Of a DNA stretch of 17,816 nucleotides, positions 6,815 to 13,904 are shown piece by piece. Below the pieces are notes generated by a model. That model had not been told where the DNA came from, searched no databases, and saw only the letters and a list, made by a program, of their open reading frames with translations. This stretch comes from Lysobacteraceae bacterium (GTDB taxonomy: Bacteria; Pseudomonadota; Gammaproteobacteria; Xanthomonadales; Xanthomonadaceae). How positions within the stretch are numbered: position 1 is the first letter of the stretch; the number at the start of each line of letters is the position of its first letter. Position numbers and translations under genes: made by a program. The stretch is taken from contig JAGNNB010000015.1 of assembly GCA_017990865.1 (NCBI GenBank), positions 1 through 17,816 on the forward strand, in the 5' to 3' direction.

Positions 6815-8863
6815 ATGACCACACCCCGACTGCTTTTCGCGCTCCACGCCACCCTCGCGCTGAGCATCAGCGCCCTTTCGATCGCGCCCGCATCCGCCGA
6901 GACCGTCGCCAGCGTCGTCTCTCCGGACGAACGCTTGAAGGTGGAACTCGATGTCAGCGGCGAAGGACGCCTCGCCTATCGCGTATTGCGCGACGGCAAG
7001 CCGCTGATCGGCGATTCGCGGCTGGGTTTCGTGCTGCGCAACGATCGGCAATTCCTGCGCGGGATGCGCTTGCGCGAACGTTTTTCGAGCAGCTTCGACG
7101 AGATCTGGGAGCAGCCTTGGGGCGAACGCAGGTTCGTGCGCAATCGTTACAACCAACTGCGCGCGAGTTTCGTCGAAACCGATCGCGACAAGCGGCGCAT
7201 CGACGTGACCTTCCGCGTGTTCGACGACGGCGTCGGGTTTCGCTACGAATTTCCGAAGCAGGAAAAACTTGACGAGGTGCAGATCGCCGAGGAACTGACC
7301 GAATTCGCGATCGCGCAGCCGGCGACCGCATGGTGGATTCCGGCGTACGAATGGAATCGCGAGGAATATCTGTATCGCCGCACGCCGTTGGCGGAAGTCG
7401 GCGCCGCGCAAACGCCGATCACCCTGCGCACCGACGACGGCACGCACCTGACGCTGCACGAGGCGGCGTTGGTGGACTACGCCGGCATGAATCTGATGAA
7501 AGCCGACGGCGGTGCGCTGCGCGCGTCGCTGACGCCGGGCAGCCCCGCGAAAGTGGTGCGGCGCGCGCCGTTTTCCACGCCATGGCGCACGATCCAGATC
7601 GCCGACCGCGCCGGCGGATTGATCGAATCGAACCTGATCCTCAATCTCAACGAACCGAACGTTCTCGGCGACGTGAGTTGGTTCCAGCCGGCGAAATACG
7701 TGGGCGTGTGGTGGGGGATGCATCTGGACAAAGAATCCTGGGCCACCGGACCGAAGCACGGCGCGACCACCGCGAATACCAAGCGTTACATCGATTTCGC
7801 CGCGAAATACGGCTTTCGCGGCGTGCTGGTGGAAGGCTGGAACGTCGGCTGGGACGGCGATTGGTTCGCCAACGGTTGGAGTTTCGATTTCCGCAAACCG
7901 ACGCCCGATTACGATCTTGAAGGTTTGGCCGCTTACGCGAAATCCAAAGGCGTGCATCTGATCGGCCATCACGAAACCGGATGCGCGGTGAGCCATTACG
8001 AGCGGCAGATGGACGAAGCATTCGCGATGTTCGCCCGCTTGGGCATCGACGCGGTGAAGACCGGCTATGTTTGCGACGCCGGACAGATCGAACGCCAGGA
8101 CGCCGAAGGCGACCCGGTAGTGCGCGAATGGAATGAAGGCCAGTTCATGAGCAACCACCATCTGCGCGTGTTGCAGGCGGCGGCGAAGCATCGCATCGCG
8201 ATCAACGCGCACGAACCGATCAAGGACACCGGCCTGCGCCGCACGTATCCGAATTGGATCTCGCGCGAAGGCGCGCGCGGGCAGGAATTCAACGCGTGGG
8301 GTAATCCGCCGAATCCGCCGGATCACGAACCGACGCTGATTTTCACCCGCATGCTGGCCGGCCCCATGGATTTCACGCCCGGCGTGCTGAGTCTGGAAGG
8401 CCGCGGTCAACCGATCCAAAGCACGATCGCGCGGCAATTGGCGCTGTACGTGGTGCTGTACAGCCCGATCCACATGGCGGCGGATCTTCCCGAACACTAC
8501 GAACAGCACATGGACGCGTTCCAATTCATCCGCGACGTACCGACGGATTGGCAGGACACCCGCGGATTGAACGGCGAAGTCGGCGACTACGCGACGATCG
8601 CGCGCAAGGACCGTCGCAGCGAGGATTGGTTTCTCGGCGCCGTGACCGACGACACCGCGCGCGAATTGCGCGTGCCGCTCGACTTCCTGAGCCCGGGCAA
8701 AACCTACGTCGCGCAGATCTATCGCGACGGCGACAAGGCGGATTACAAAGGCGACCGCTTCTCGTTCGCGCGCGAAACCCGCGAGGTGACGCGCGACGAT
8801 GTGCTGACCCTGCGGCTTGCGCCGGGCGGTGGGCAGGCGATTCGGTTTATGACGAAACGATAG
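6815..8863 (+). CDS. Secreted glycoside hydrolase family 97 alpha-glucosidase (SusB-like, inverting type)
   Basis: A 682-residue exo-alpha-glucosidase releasing glucose from maltodextrins, and probably from alpha-1,6-linked ends. Residues 1-28 are a signal peptide ending PASA before Glu29. An N-terminal beta-sandwich (SVVSPDERLKVELDVSGEG) is followed by a TIM barrel and a C-terminal beta domain, the GH97 order. Catalytic residues match Bacteroides SusB: HHETG with Glu387 (SusB Glu439), NAHEP with Glu467 (Glu508), and REGARGQEF with Glu485 and Glu491 (Glu526 and Glu532). The 508/526/532 spacing is exactly conserved. In SusB, Glu439 and Glu508 are the base, Glu532 the acid, and Glu508/526/532 help bind calcium. 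The segment GIDAVKTGYV lacks the nucleophile Asp of retaining GH97 alpha-galactosidases. It follows the pullulanase by 126 bp on the same strand and would act on its debranched products. Confidence 0.95.
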   Translation: MTTPRLLFALHATLALSISALSIAPASAETVASVVSPDERLKVELDVSGEGRLAYRVLRDGKPLIGDSRLGFVLRNDRQFLRGMRLRERFSSSFDEIWEQPWGERRFVRNRYNQLRASFVETDRDKRRIDVTFRVFDDGVGFRYEFPKQEKLDEVQIAEELTEFAIAQPATAWWIPAYEWNREEYLYRRTPLAEVGAAQTPITLRTDDGTHLTLHEAALVDYAGMNLMKADGGALRASLTPGSPAKVVRRAPFSTPWRTIQIADRAGGLIESNLILNLNEPNVLGDVSWFQPAKYVGVWWGMHLDKESWATGPKHGATTANTKRYIDFAAKYGFRGVLVEGWNVGWDGDWFANGWSFDFRKPTPDYDLEGLAAYAKSKGVHLIGHHETGCAVSHYERQMDEAFAMFARLGIDAVKTGYVCDAGQIERQDAEGDPVVREWNEGQFMSNHHLRVLQAAAKHRIAINAHEPIKDTGLRRTYPNWISREGARGQEFNAWGNPPNPPDHEPTLIFTRMLAGPMDFTPGVLSLEGRGQPIQSTIARQLALYVVLYSPIHMAADLPEHYEQHMDAFQFIRDVPTDWQDTRGLNGEVGDYATIARKDRRSEDWFLGAVTDDTARELRVPLDFLSPGKTYVAQIYRDGDKADYKGDRFSFARETREVTRDDVLTLRLAPGGGQAIRFMTKR

Positions 8864-8889
8864 ACCACCGGTGCTCCGGATGCGTGCAG

Positions 8890-9411
8890 ATGAGATACGA
8901 AGTCGCCAACATTCTTGAACCCGTCGTTGCCATTCTCAAAGAGAACGATGGCAGTCTGCCGGATATCGACATCGACTTTTGTGGAACGCCAGCCATACCG
9001 AATGCGTATACTTTCATCCGATCGTGCGCGTCCTCTTTCGTCTCTAACAGTCATTGGTATTGGTCGAAAAGCCTAGGTAAAGCCAGCGAGTTTGGTTACA
9101 ACGACGACCCCACCGATGCCTTGATTCAAGGCGATGCAGAGCCTTTCCATGTCTTGTTTGGCGGCATTCGATCGCCGACCGGCTGGTCCGTTCCCGACTT
9201 GGGTGTGTATTGCGACGATCCATCGAACATGAGCTTAGATTACAGAATGGGTCCGGAGTGGGACATTCTTGCCGTAGCCGGACTTTTCGAAATTCTAAAG
9301 ACACTCGCGTCCTTGTCCGAACGAATCGTCATCGAGCACAGTCATAATATTTTCGACCAGCATGACATAATGATGAAAGCGTATCGCCGCTGGGCGGCGA
9401 CCACAGCATGA
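8890..9411 (+). CDS. Unknown 173-residue protein, low-GC and probably acquired
   Basis: I do not recognise a named family. The protein is acidic and soluble, without signal peptide or membrane segment. It begins MRYEVANILEPVVAILKEND; notable short segments are LPDIDIDF, YTFIRS, HWYWSK, VPDLGVY, LDYRMGPEWD and a hydrophobic helix around AGLFEILKTLASL. ATG 8890 is preferred and GTG 8884 is possible; no strong Shine-Dalgarno. The gene stands out: roughly 50% GC by eye in three 60-base samples against roughly 65% around it, with codons rare in this genome (TTA, CTA, ATA, AGA). It starts 26 bp after the GH97 stop, and its TGA overlaps the next ATG (ATGA, 9408-9411), so it is probably translated with the DUF6445 gene. 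The compact acidic fold with tryptophan-rich patches resembles immunity-type proteins in general look, but that is a guess. Confidence 0.75.
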   Translation: MRYEVANILEPVVAILKENDGSLPDIDIDFCGTPAIPNAYTFIRSCASSFVSNSHWYWSKSLGKASEFGYNDDPTDALIQGDAEPFHVLFGGIRSPTGWSVPDLGVYCDDPSNMSLDYRMGPEWDILAVAGLFEILKTLASLSERIVIEHSHNIFDQHDIMMKAYRRWAATTA

Positions 9412-10133
9412 ATCTCACCGCGATGTTCAACCCCAATCCCGACATCCAAGTCGTCCCCATCGCCGGCCGTCACGTCTGTTATGTGATCGACGATGCGCTG
9501 CGCGACCCGGATGCCTTGGTCGAATATGCGCAGGCGCATCTCGGCGATTTCGTCGAGACCGCGCATAACGCGTACCCGGGTCCGGAACTGAGGATGCCGG
9601 ATGCGTTCTCGGCGCAGCTCGATGCGTTCTTCACCGCGCATTTGCGTCGCGGGTTCGACGTGCGCCGCACCGAGCGCATGTACAGTCGGCTGGCGATCAC
9701 CGCCACGCCCGCGGATCGGCTCAAACCTTTCCAGTCGATTTGCCATGTGGATCGGCTGAGCGTCGAGCCGCAGCACCGCATCGTCGCCTCGGTGCTGTAT
9801 TTGTTTCGCGACGAACGCTTGGGCGGCACCAGTTTTTACGCGCCGAAACATCCACCGCAGACCGTCATGCCGCTGATCCAGGAATCCGGGCAGCTCGACG
9901 CCGCCGCGTTCGAAGCGCGCTACGGCATCCGCACCGGCTACATGACCGCTTCCAATGCGTGGTTCGAGAAATTGACGACGGTGCCCGCGCGCTACAACCG
10001 TCTGATCGCTTACGAAGGCACGCTTTTCCACAGCGGCGAGATCGCGCATCCCGAACTGTTGAGCCGCGACCCGCGCGTCGGCCGGCTCAGTCTCAACGGT
10101 TTCTTCACCTGTCGCCGCCACTTGAGCGACTGA
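9408..10133 (+). CDS. DUF6445-family protein, putative iron/2-oxoglutarate-type oxygenase fold
   Basis: A 241-residue cytoplasmic protein (no signal peptide) that I recognise as DUF6445-like, a family often found near tryptophan-halogenase-like genes and TonB receptors. The N-terminal half has IDDALRDPDALVEYA and the AYPGPELRMP segment. Further on are CHVDRLSVEP with His113 and Asp115, a SVLYLF strand, GGTSFY, then YNRLIAYEGTLFHSGEI with His208 and GRLSLNGFF with Arg226. The order HxD, then a single His about 90 residues later, then Arg 18 residues further, is the facial-triad plus 2-oxoglutarate-anchor pattern of Fe(II)/2OG oxygenases; this function is inferred. The first ATG overlaps the stop of the previous gene; ATG 9423 (MFNPNPDIQ) is an alternative start. 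The esterase gene follows after 16 bp, so it sits inside an operon. Function unknown. Confidence 0.85.
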   Translation: MNLTAMFNPNPDIQVVPIAGRHVCYVIDDALRDPDALVEYAQAHLGDFVETAHNAYPGPELRMPDAFSAQLDAFFTAHLRRGFDVRRTERMYSRLAITATPADRLKPFQSICHVDRLSVEPQHRIVASVLYLFRDERLGGTSFYAPKHPPQTVMPLIQESGQLDAAAFEARYGIRTGYMTASNAWFEKLTTVPARYNRLIAYEGTLFHSGEIAHPELLSRDPRVGRLSLNGFFTCRRHLSD

Positions 10134-10149
10134 TTTCGCGGGGGTTCGT

Positions 10150-12063
10150 ATGGCTGGGTCTTTTTGTCGCGTTTCGATCGCCGCGCTTATTTGCTTGCTT
10201 GCGTTGCCGACGGTCGCCCGATCGGCGCAAACGGCCGGCCCGGAGCGCCGCGACGCGGCACCGGACGTATCGACCGCAGCGGACAAACGTATCGATACAT
10301 TACGCATCGACACGCTGCGTTTCGACGTGCCGCAAGTCGATACGGAGCCGCTGCGCGTTCGCGTCTTTCTGCCGCGCGACTACGATGCCGCATCGCCGCT
10401 CGGCTATCCAACGCTCTACGTCAACGACGGCCAGGGCGCCGAAGCGGTGGCGCTGCAATCGTGGTTGGAGGCGTTGATCGCGTCCGGCGAGATTCGCTCG
10501 GTCATCGCCGTCGCGATCGATATGCCGCGCGACCGCATGGCCGCGTACGGCTTCTCCGATCGCGCCGCCGGGCGCAGCCTGGTCGCGGACACGCGCGCCG
10601 GGCCGGTCGGCGCGAAAGCGCATGCGTATTCCGAGTGGTTGGCGACCGTGCTGGTGCCCGCGATCGACGCGCGTTACCGCACGCGCGCGCGATCGGATGC
10701 GCGCACGATCCTGGGCTGGTCGCTGGGCGGCGCGAATGCGCTGAATCTCGGTTGGCGCTATCCGGAAGTGTTCGGCCGCGTCGGCGCGTTTTCGCCGTCG
10801 TTGTGGCTGGCCGCCGAACGCGGCGATGCCGCGACCGCGCAGCGCACGCGGATCGCGCAAACGATGATCGCGAGCGGCGAATACCATGCCGGCAGCCGTT
10901 GGTTCTTGGCCGTCGGCGACGCTGAGGAAACCGACGATCGCGACGGCGACGGCATCATCGATGTCGTCGACGATGCGCGCGATCTGATCGACGGTTGGCG
11001 AGTCGCGGGCGAGAGCGAACCGCGCGCGAAAGGCCTGCGGCAACTCGGGCATTCGGTCGATCTCGATGCGGCGACACGACTCGTGCGCGCCGACGCGACG
11101 CTGTTCGTGCTGCGCGAGGGCGAACACAGGCAACGCAGTTGGTCGAAGATGCTGCCGACGTTCCTGCGCTGGGCGTATGCGCTGCGCGCGCCCGCGCTGC
11201 AGGCCACCGGCACGACCGAAAGCTGGCAGGACGTGCCGTCGCAGTTTGTCGGCGCGCGGCATGTGGATGTGTGGCTGCCGCCCAGTTACGGCCGCGACCC
11301 GCAGCGCCGATATCCGGTGCTGTATATGCATGACGGTCAAAATCTGTTCGATCCTACACTGGGGTATACGGGCGCCGATTGGGACATCGATGGCGCGATG
11401 ACGCGCCTGATCGAACGCGGCGAAATTCGCGAAGCGATCGTGGTCGGCGTCTGGAACACACCGCTGCGGTTCGCCGAGTACATGCCGCGCGCGCCGGTCA
11501 AGAGCGAAATCATCAGCAGCGGTATCGAGGGACGACCGATTGGCCGCGCGGAGGACATCCGCTCCGACGAATACCTGCGCTTTCTGGTCGAGGAACTCAA
11601 ACCCTTCGTCGATGCGCGTTACCGCACGCTGCCCGGGCGGGACGATACGTCGGTGATGGGGTCGAGCATGGGCGGATTGATTTCAATGTATGCGCTGGCG
11701 AAGTATCCGCAGGTGTTCGGTGCGGTCGGCGCGGTGTCGACGCATTGGCCGGCCTGCGACGGTTGCGTGATCGATTGGCTGTCGTCGTCGCTCCCCGCGC
11801 CCGGCCACCATCGACTCTATTTCGATTACGGCACCGCGACGTTGGACGCGATGTATCCGCCCCATCAAGCGAAGATGGATACCGCGATGCGCGCCCGCGG
11901 GTATCGCGAAGGCCGCGATTGGGTCACGCGCCGCTTCGAGGGCGCCGAGCACAACGAAGCGGCGTGGAAAGCGCGGGTGGATATTCCGCTGCGGTTTTTG
12001 CTTGGGGTGTCGGCGCTCGAGGGTACGCAGCCCGCGCCGCAAAAATCATCGCCGTCACGATAA
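10150..12063 (+). CDS. Secreted two-domain putative esterase (tandem alpha/beta hydrolase domains)
   Basis: A 637-residue protein with an N-terminal signal sequence (SIAALICLLALPTVA) and two esterase-like domains of the PF00756 type (esterase D/IroE-like). Domain 1, about residues 55-340, has the nucleophile elbow GWSLGG with Ser191, a probable acid Asp257 (VGDAEE) and His326 (GEHRQRSW). Domain 2, about 350-625, starts with VDVWLPPSYGRD and has YMHDGQNLFD, the elbow GSSMGG with Ser506, probable acid Asp566 and His601 (GAEHNEAAW). Both triads look complete. Residues 263-274 of domain 1 (DRDGDGIIDVVD) form a canonical 12-residue EF-hand calcium loop. GGGGG lies 5 bases before the ATG, and the gene begins 16 bp after the DUF6445 stop, probably in the same operon. 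Inferred role: periplasmic or secreted removal of acyl groups from glycans or related esters; substrate unknown. Confidence 0.9.
   Translation: MAGSFCRVSIAALICLLALPTVARSAQTAGPERRDAAPDVSTAADKRIDTLRIDTLRFDVPQVDTEPLRVRVFLPRDYDAASPLGYPTLYVNDGQGAEAVALQSWLEALIASGEIRSVIAVAIDMPRDRMAAYGFSDRAAGRSLVADTRAGPVGAKAHAYSEWLATVLVPAIDARYRTRARSDARTILGWSLGGANALNLGWRYPEVFGRVGAFSPSLWLAAERGDAATAQRTRIAQTMIASGEYHAGSRWFLAVGDAEETDDRDGDGIIDVVDDARDLIDGWRVAGESEPRAKGLRQLGHSVDLDAATRLVRADATLFVLREGEHRQRSWSKMLPTFLRWAYALRAPALQATGTTESWQDVPSQFVGARHVDVWLPPSYGRDPQRRYPVLYMHDGQNLFDPTLGYTGADWDIDGAMTRLIERGEIREAIVVGVWNTPLRFAEYMPRAPVKSEIISSGIEGRPIGRAEDIRSDEYLRFLVEELKPFVDARYRTLPGRDDTSVMGSSMGGLISMYALAKYPQVFGAVGAVSTHWPACDGCVIDWLSSSLPAPGHHRLYFDYGTATLDAMYPPHQAKMDTAMRARGYREGRDWVTRRFEGAEHNEAAWKARVDIPLRFLLGVSALEGTQPAPQKSSPSR
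10288..10332 (+). repeat. 15-bp in-frame tandem repeat in the esterase N-terminus
   Basis: Three 15-base units at 10288-10302, 10303-10317 and 10318-10332 encode RIDTL, RIDTL and RFDVP. The first two are identical in protein but differ in codons (ACA TTA versus ACG CTG), so the duplication is not recent. They lie in the linker between signal peptide and domain 1. Confidence 0.7.
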
Positions 12064-12130
12064 GCGTCGCACGCTGTAGCGAAGATACAGAACCGATCTC
12101 AACATCGATCAAGACAGCGATTCGTATCGC

Positions 12131-12226
12131 ACCCTCGTTCCGGCGAACGCCGGAATCCAGCGTTTACCGATGCTTTTCAGATGTCGATGCTTTTCAAAAG
12201 CTGGGCTTTGGCGTTCGCCGGGGTGC
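12131..12226. repeat. REP-like inverted repeat with a 17-bp tandem duplication, in a convergent gap
   Basis: CGGCGAACGCC (12141-12151) is the exact reverse complement of GGCGTTCGCCG (12210-12220), and flanking CCGGAATCCAG loosely mirrors CTGGGCTTTGG. The left arm resembles the widespread GCGAACGCxGGAATCCAGC intergenic repeat of proteobacteria. The loop holds CGATGCTTTTCA twice, at 12168-12179 and 12185-12196. It fills most of the 201-bp gap between the convergent esterase and Sel1-like genes, where a long hairpin could end transcripts from both sides. Confidence 0.65.
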
Positions 12227-12264
12227 CGTCTGAAAGACGATATTCCATGAATTGGAGACGGGCT

Positions 12265-13794
12265 CTACTTCTTTTTGTCTTCCGTCGGCGCTTCGGGCGT
12301 TTCTTCGCTCTCGCGCAAGGCATCTTCCAATACCTTCGAGATTGCGTACGACGCCCAATTGGTGGTTTCGGCCACATCGCAGGCGACGCTGCGCGGGTCT
12401 TTATCGCAAAGCGCCGCCAAGCGTTCGGGAATGGTGTCGTCGCCGGTTTCGGCGTAAACGCGCACCAGGTTTTCGCAACCGATGCGCACGTCGCCGGCGC
12501 AGACTTTCAGGTATTCGGAGGCGGCGTCGTACCAGCGTTGCTCCAATGCGAGGCGATGCCCGACGATATTGCAGCCGTGCAAACGGCCGCTGGCGCAGCA
12601 GGCTTCGGGTGTCTTCGGCCCGGGCTGCGGGCAGTCTTCGACCAACGCCGTTTCTCGATACGTCACCGGCGCCGCGCAGGTGTCGGCGCCGCCGTCGCGG
12701 CGATACAAGGCAAACCGATTCCAGGTGTCGATTCCGATCAAACGACCGTCGACGAGCCGGCGCAGCACGAAATCGCCGCCTTTGTCGTGACGGATGCGGG
12801 TGTCGCCGTTTTCCAAGCGCGCGCGCATCGAGGCGCCGAAACCGCCGGCGACGCCGCCGCGATCGCCGAAAACGTATTCGCTCATCAAACCGGTATCGGA
12901 CACGTAGCGGCCGCAGGGCAGTGCCGTCATCGGCACGGTGCCGAAACCATCGTTCGTGATCGTCGCGAGGGGCGCTACGCGGCGGCAAGCGTCGTCGTCG
13001 CCGAGATCGCAGGTGCGTTGCAGCGCTGTCCGCGCATCGGCATAGCGGGTCGCATTCCACAATTTTTCGGCGACGGTGCCGCACAACTTCGCCGACGCGC
13101 CGCGTTCGCACAGAGCCGGCAGCCGCGCGAGATCGTCGCTCGCGAGCGGCGCTTCGTCCGCGTACAGCGACTTCGTGGACGACCCCAGCGTCTCGGCGAT
13201 CATCCGCCCGAGGAAGGCTTCGCACGCGGACGCCGAGAACGTCGGCGCGCCTTCGCGGCACTCGGGGGGCGCTTCGACCGGCGCCGAAGCGGGCGTTTCG
13301 CCTTCGGCTTTACGCTGAAAGCCCTCGATCAACGCGACGCAGGCGAACGGCAGATTTTCCGCGCAGTAGGCCTCCAGCGTCGGCGCGTCGGCGTCTTCGA
13401 CCGCGAGAAAACAGGCCTCCAAATCGGATTCGCACGCGCCGGGCGGCGGGCGTTTCACCATCGGGCATTCGCGCGCTTCCGACAGCGCGAACACCATCCG
13501 AAACGCGGACGGTTCGCCGGACAAGGTGCGTCCGTCGGCGCTGAGCATGTAGCGATCAGCGTAACCGTCGTCCACGTCGTACAGCGTCACCTTGCGGTCG
13601 TCGACCCGGTAACGCAGCGCTTTGGGCGCGATGGATTCGCGCAGCAGACGCGCGTGCGCGCCGCCGCTCACGTCGAGACGGGCGCCGCTTTCGGCGTCGG
13701 TGTACATACCGCAGGCGAAGCTTTGCGCTTGCGTCGCGGGAGCGACGACCGCGAGAGCGAGAGCGGCGAGAGTCGAAAGGAGGCGCGGGCGCAT
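12265..13794 (-). CDS. Secreted cysteine-rich protein with Sel1-like repeats, function unknown
   Basis: About 509 residues from ATG 13792-13794, beginning MRPRLLSTLAALALAVVAPATQA, a clear signal peptide with cleavage before QS; ATG 13822-13824 adds ten residues and is possible, and neither start has a strong Shine-Dalgarno. The body alternates two kinds of segment. Two beta-rich parts open with CGMY and CGRY. Two helical parts hold cysteine pairs spaced C-x7-C or C-x8-C, for example CDLGDDDAC, CERGASAKLC, CAGDVRIGC, CAENLPFAC and CDKDPRSVAC. This spacing is that of the disulfide-bridged Sel1-like repeats of Helicobacter cysteine-rich proteins. The tail is charged (SEETPEAPTEDKKK). The signal peptide and cysteine pairs point to the periplasm or outside. 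It lies 92 bp downstream of the eptA-like gene on the same strand. Role unknown; Sel1 repeats usually bind proteins or peptidoglycan. Confidence 0.85.
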   Translation of the reverse strand: MRPRLLSTLAALALAVVAPATQAQSFACGMYTDAESGARLDVSGGAHARLLRESIAPKALRYRVDDRKVTLYDVDDGYADRYMLSADGRTLSGEPSAFRMVFALSEARECPMVKRPPPGACESDLEACFLAVEDADAPTLEAYCAENLPFACVALIEGFQRKAEGETPASAPVEAPPECREGAPTFSASACEAFLGRMIAETLGSSTKSLYADEAPLASDDLARLPALCERGASAKLCGTVAEKLWNATRYADARTALQRTCDLGDDDACRRVAPLATITNDGFGTVPMTALPCGRYVSDTGLMSEYVFGDRGGVAGGFGASMRARLENGDTRIRHDKGGDFVLRRLVDGRLIGIDTWNRFALYRRDGGADTCAAPVTYRETALVEDCPQPGPKTPEACCASGRLHGCNIVGHRLALEQRWYDAASEYLKVCAGDVRIGCENLVRVYAETGDDTIPERLAALCDKDPRSVACDVAETTNWASYAISKVLEDALRESEETPEAPTEDKKK

Positions 13795-13862
13795 GGCGGT
13801 GACGAGTCGGGGGAGTCGCGTCATAGTAACCGGCGGCCGATGCCGAAGCGCGGTCGGCTTGA

Positions 13863-13904
13863 TCGATTCGACTTAGTCGATTCGGCTTAATCGATTCGGC
13901 GGAT
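13863..13904. repeat. 14-bp tandem repeat across the eptA stop codon
   Basis: Three units at 13863-13876, 13877-13890 and 13891-13904 all begin TCGATTCG; the first two continue (A/G)CTTA(G/A). The middle copy contains the TAA stop (13887-13889 read on the minus strand), and the array continues downstream of the gene. A weaker fourth copy (GCGGTCGGCTTGA) precedes them at 13850-13862. Confidence 0.8.

Noticed and set aside
4553..8524. A 1323-codon open frame on the minus strand, opposite the pullulanase and GH97 genes and through the gap between them.
   Set aside because: The predicted protein is rich in Arg, His, Ala and Val without domain structure, and the opposite strand encodes two enzymes with full catalytic motifs. 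Long antisense frames are usual in high-GC coding DNA with strong third-position bias.
12181..13890. A 569-codon plus-strand open frame opposite the Sel1-like gene.
   Set aside because: The minus-strand reading has a signal peptide and ordered cysteine pairs; the plus-strand reading has neither and starts inside a repeat element.
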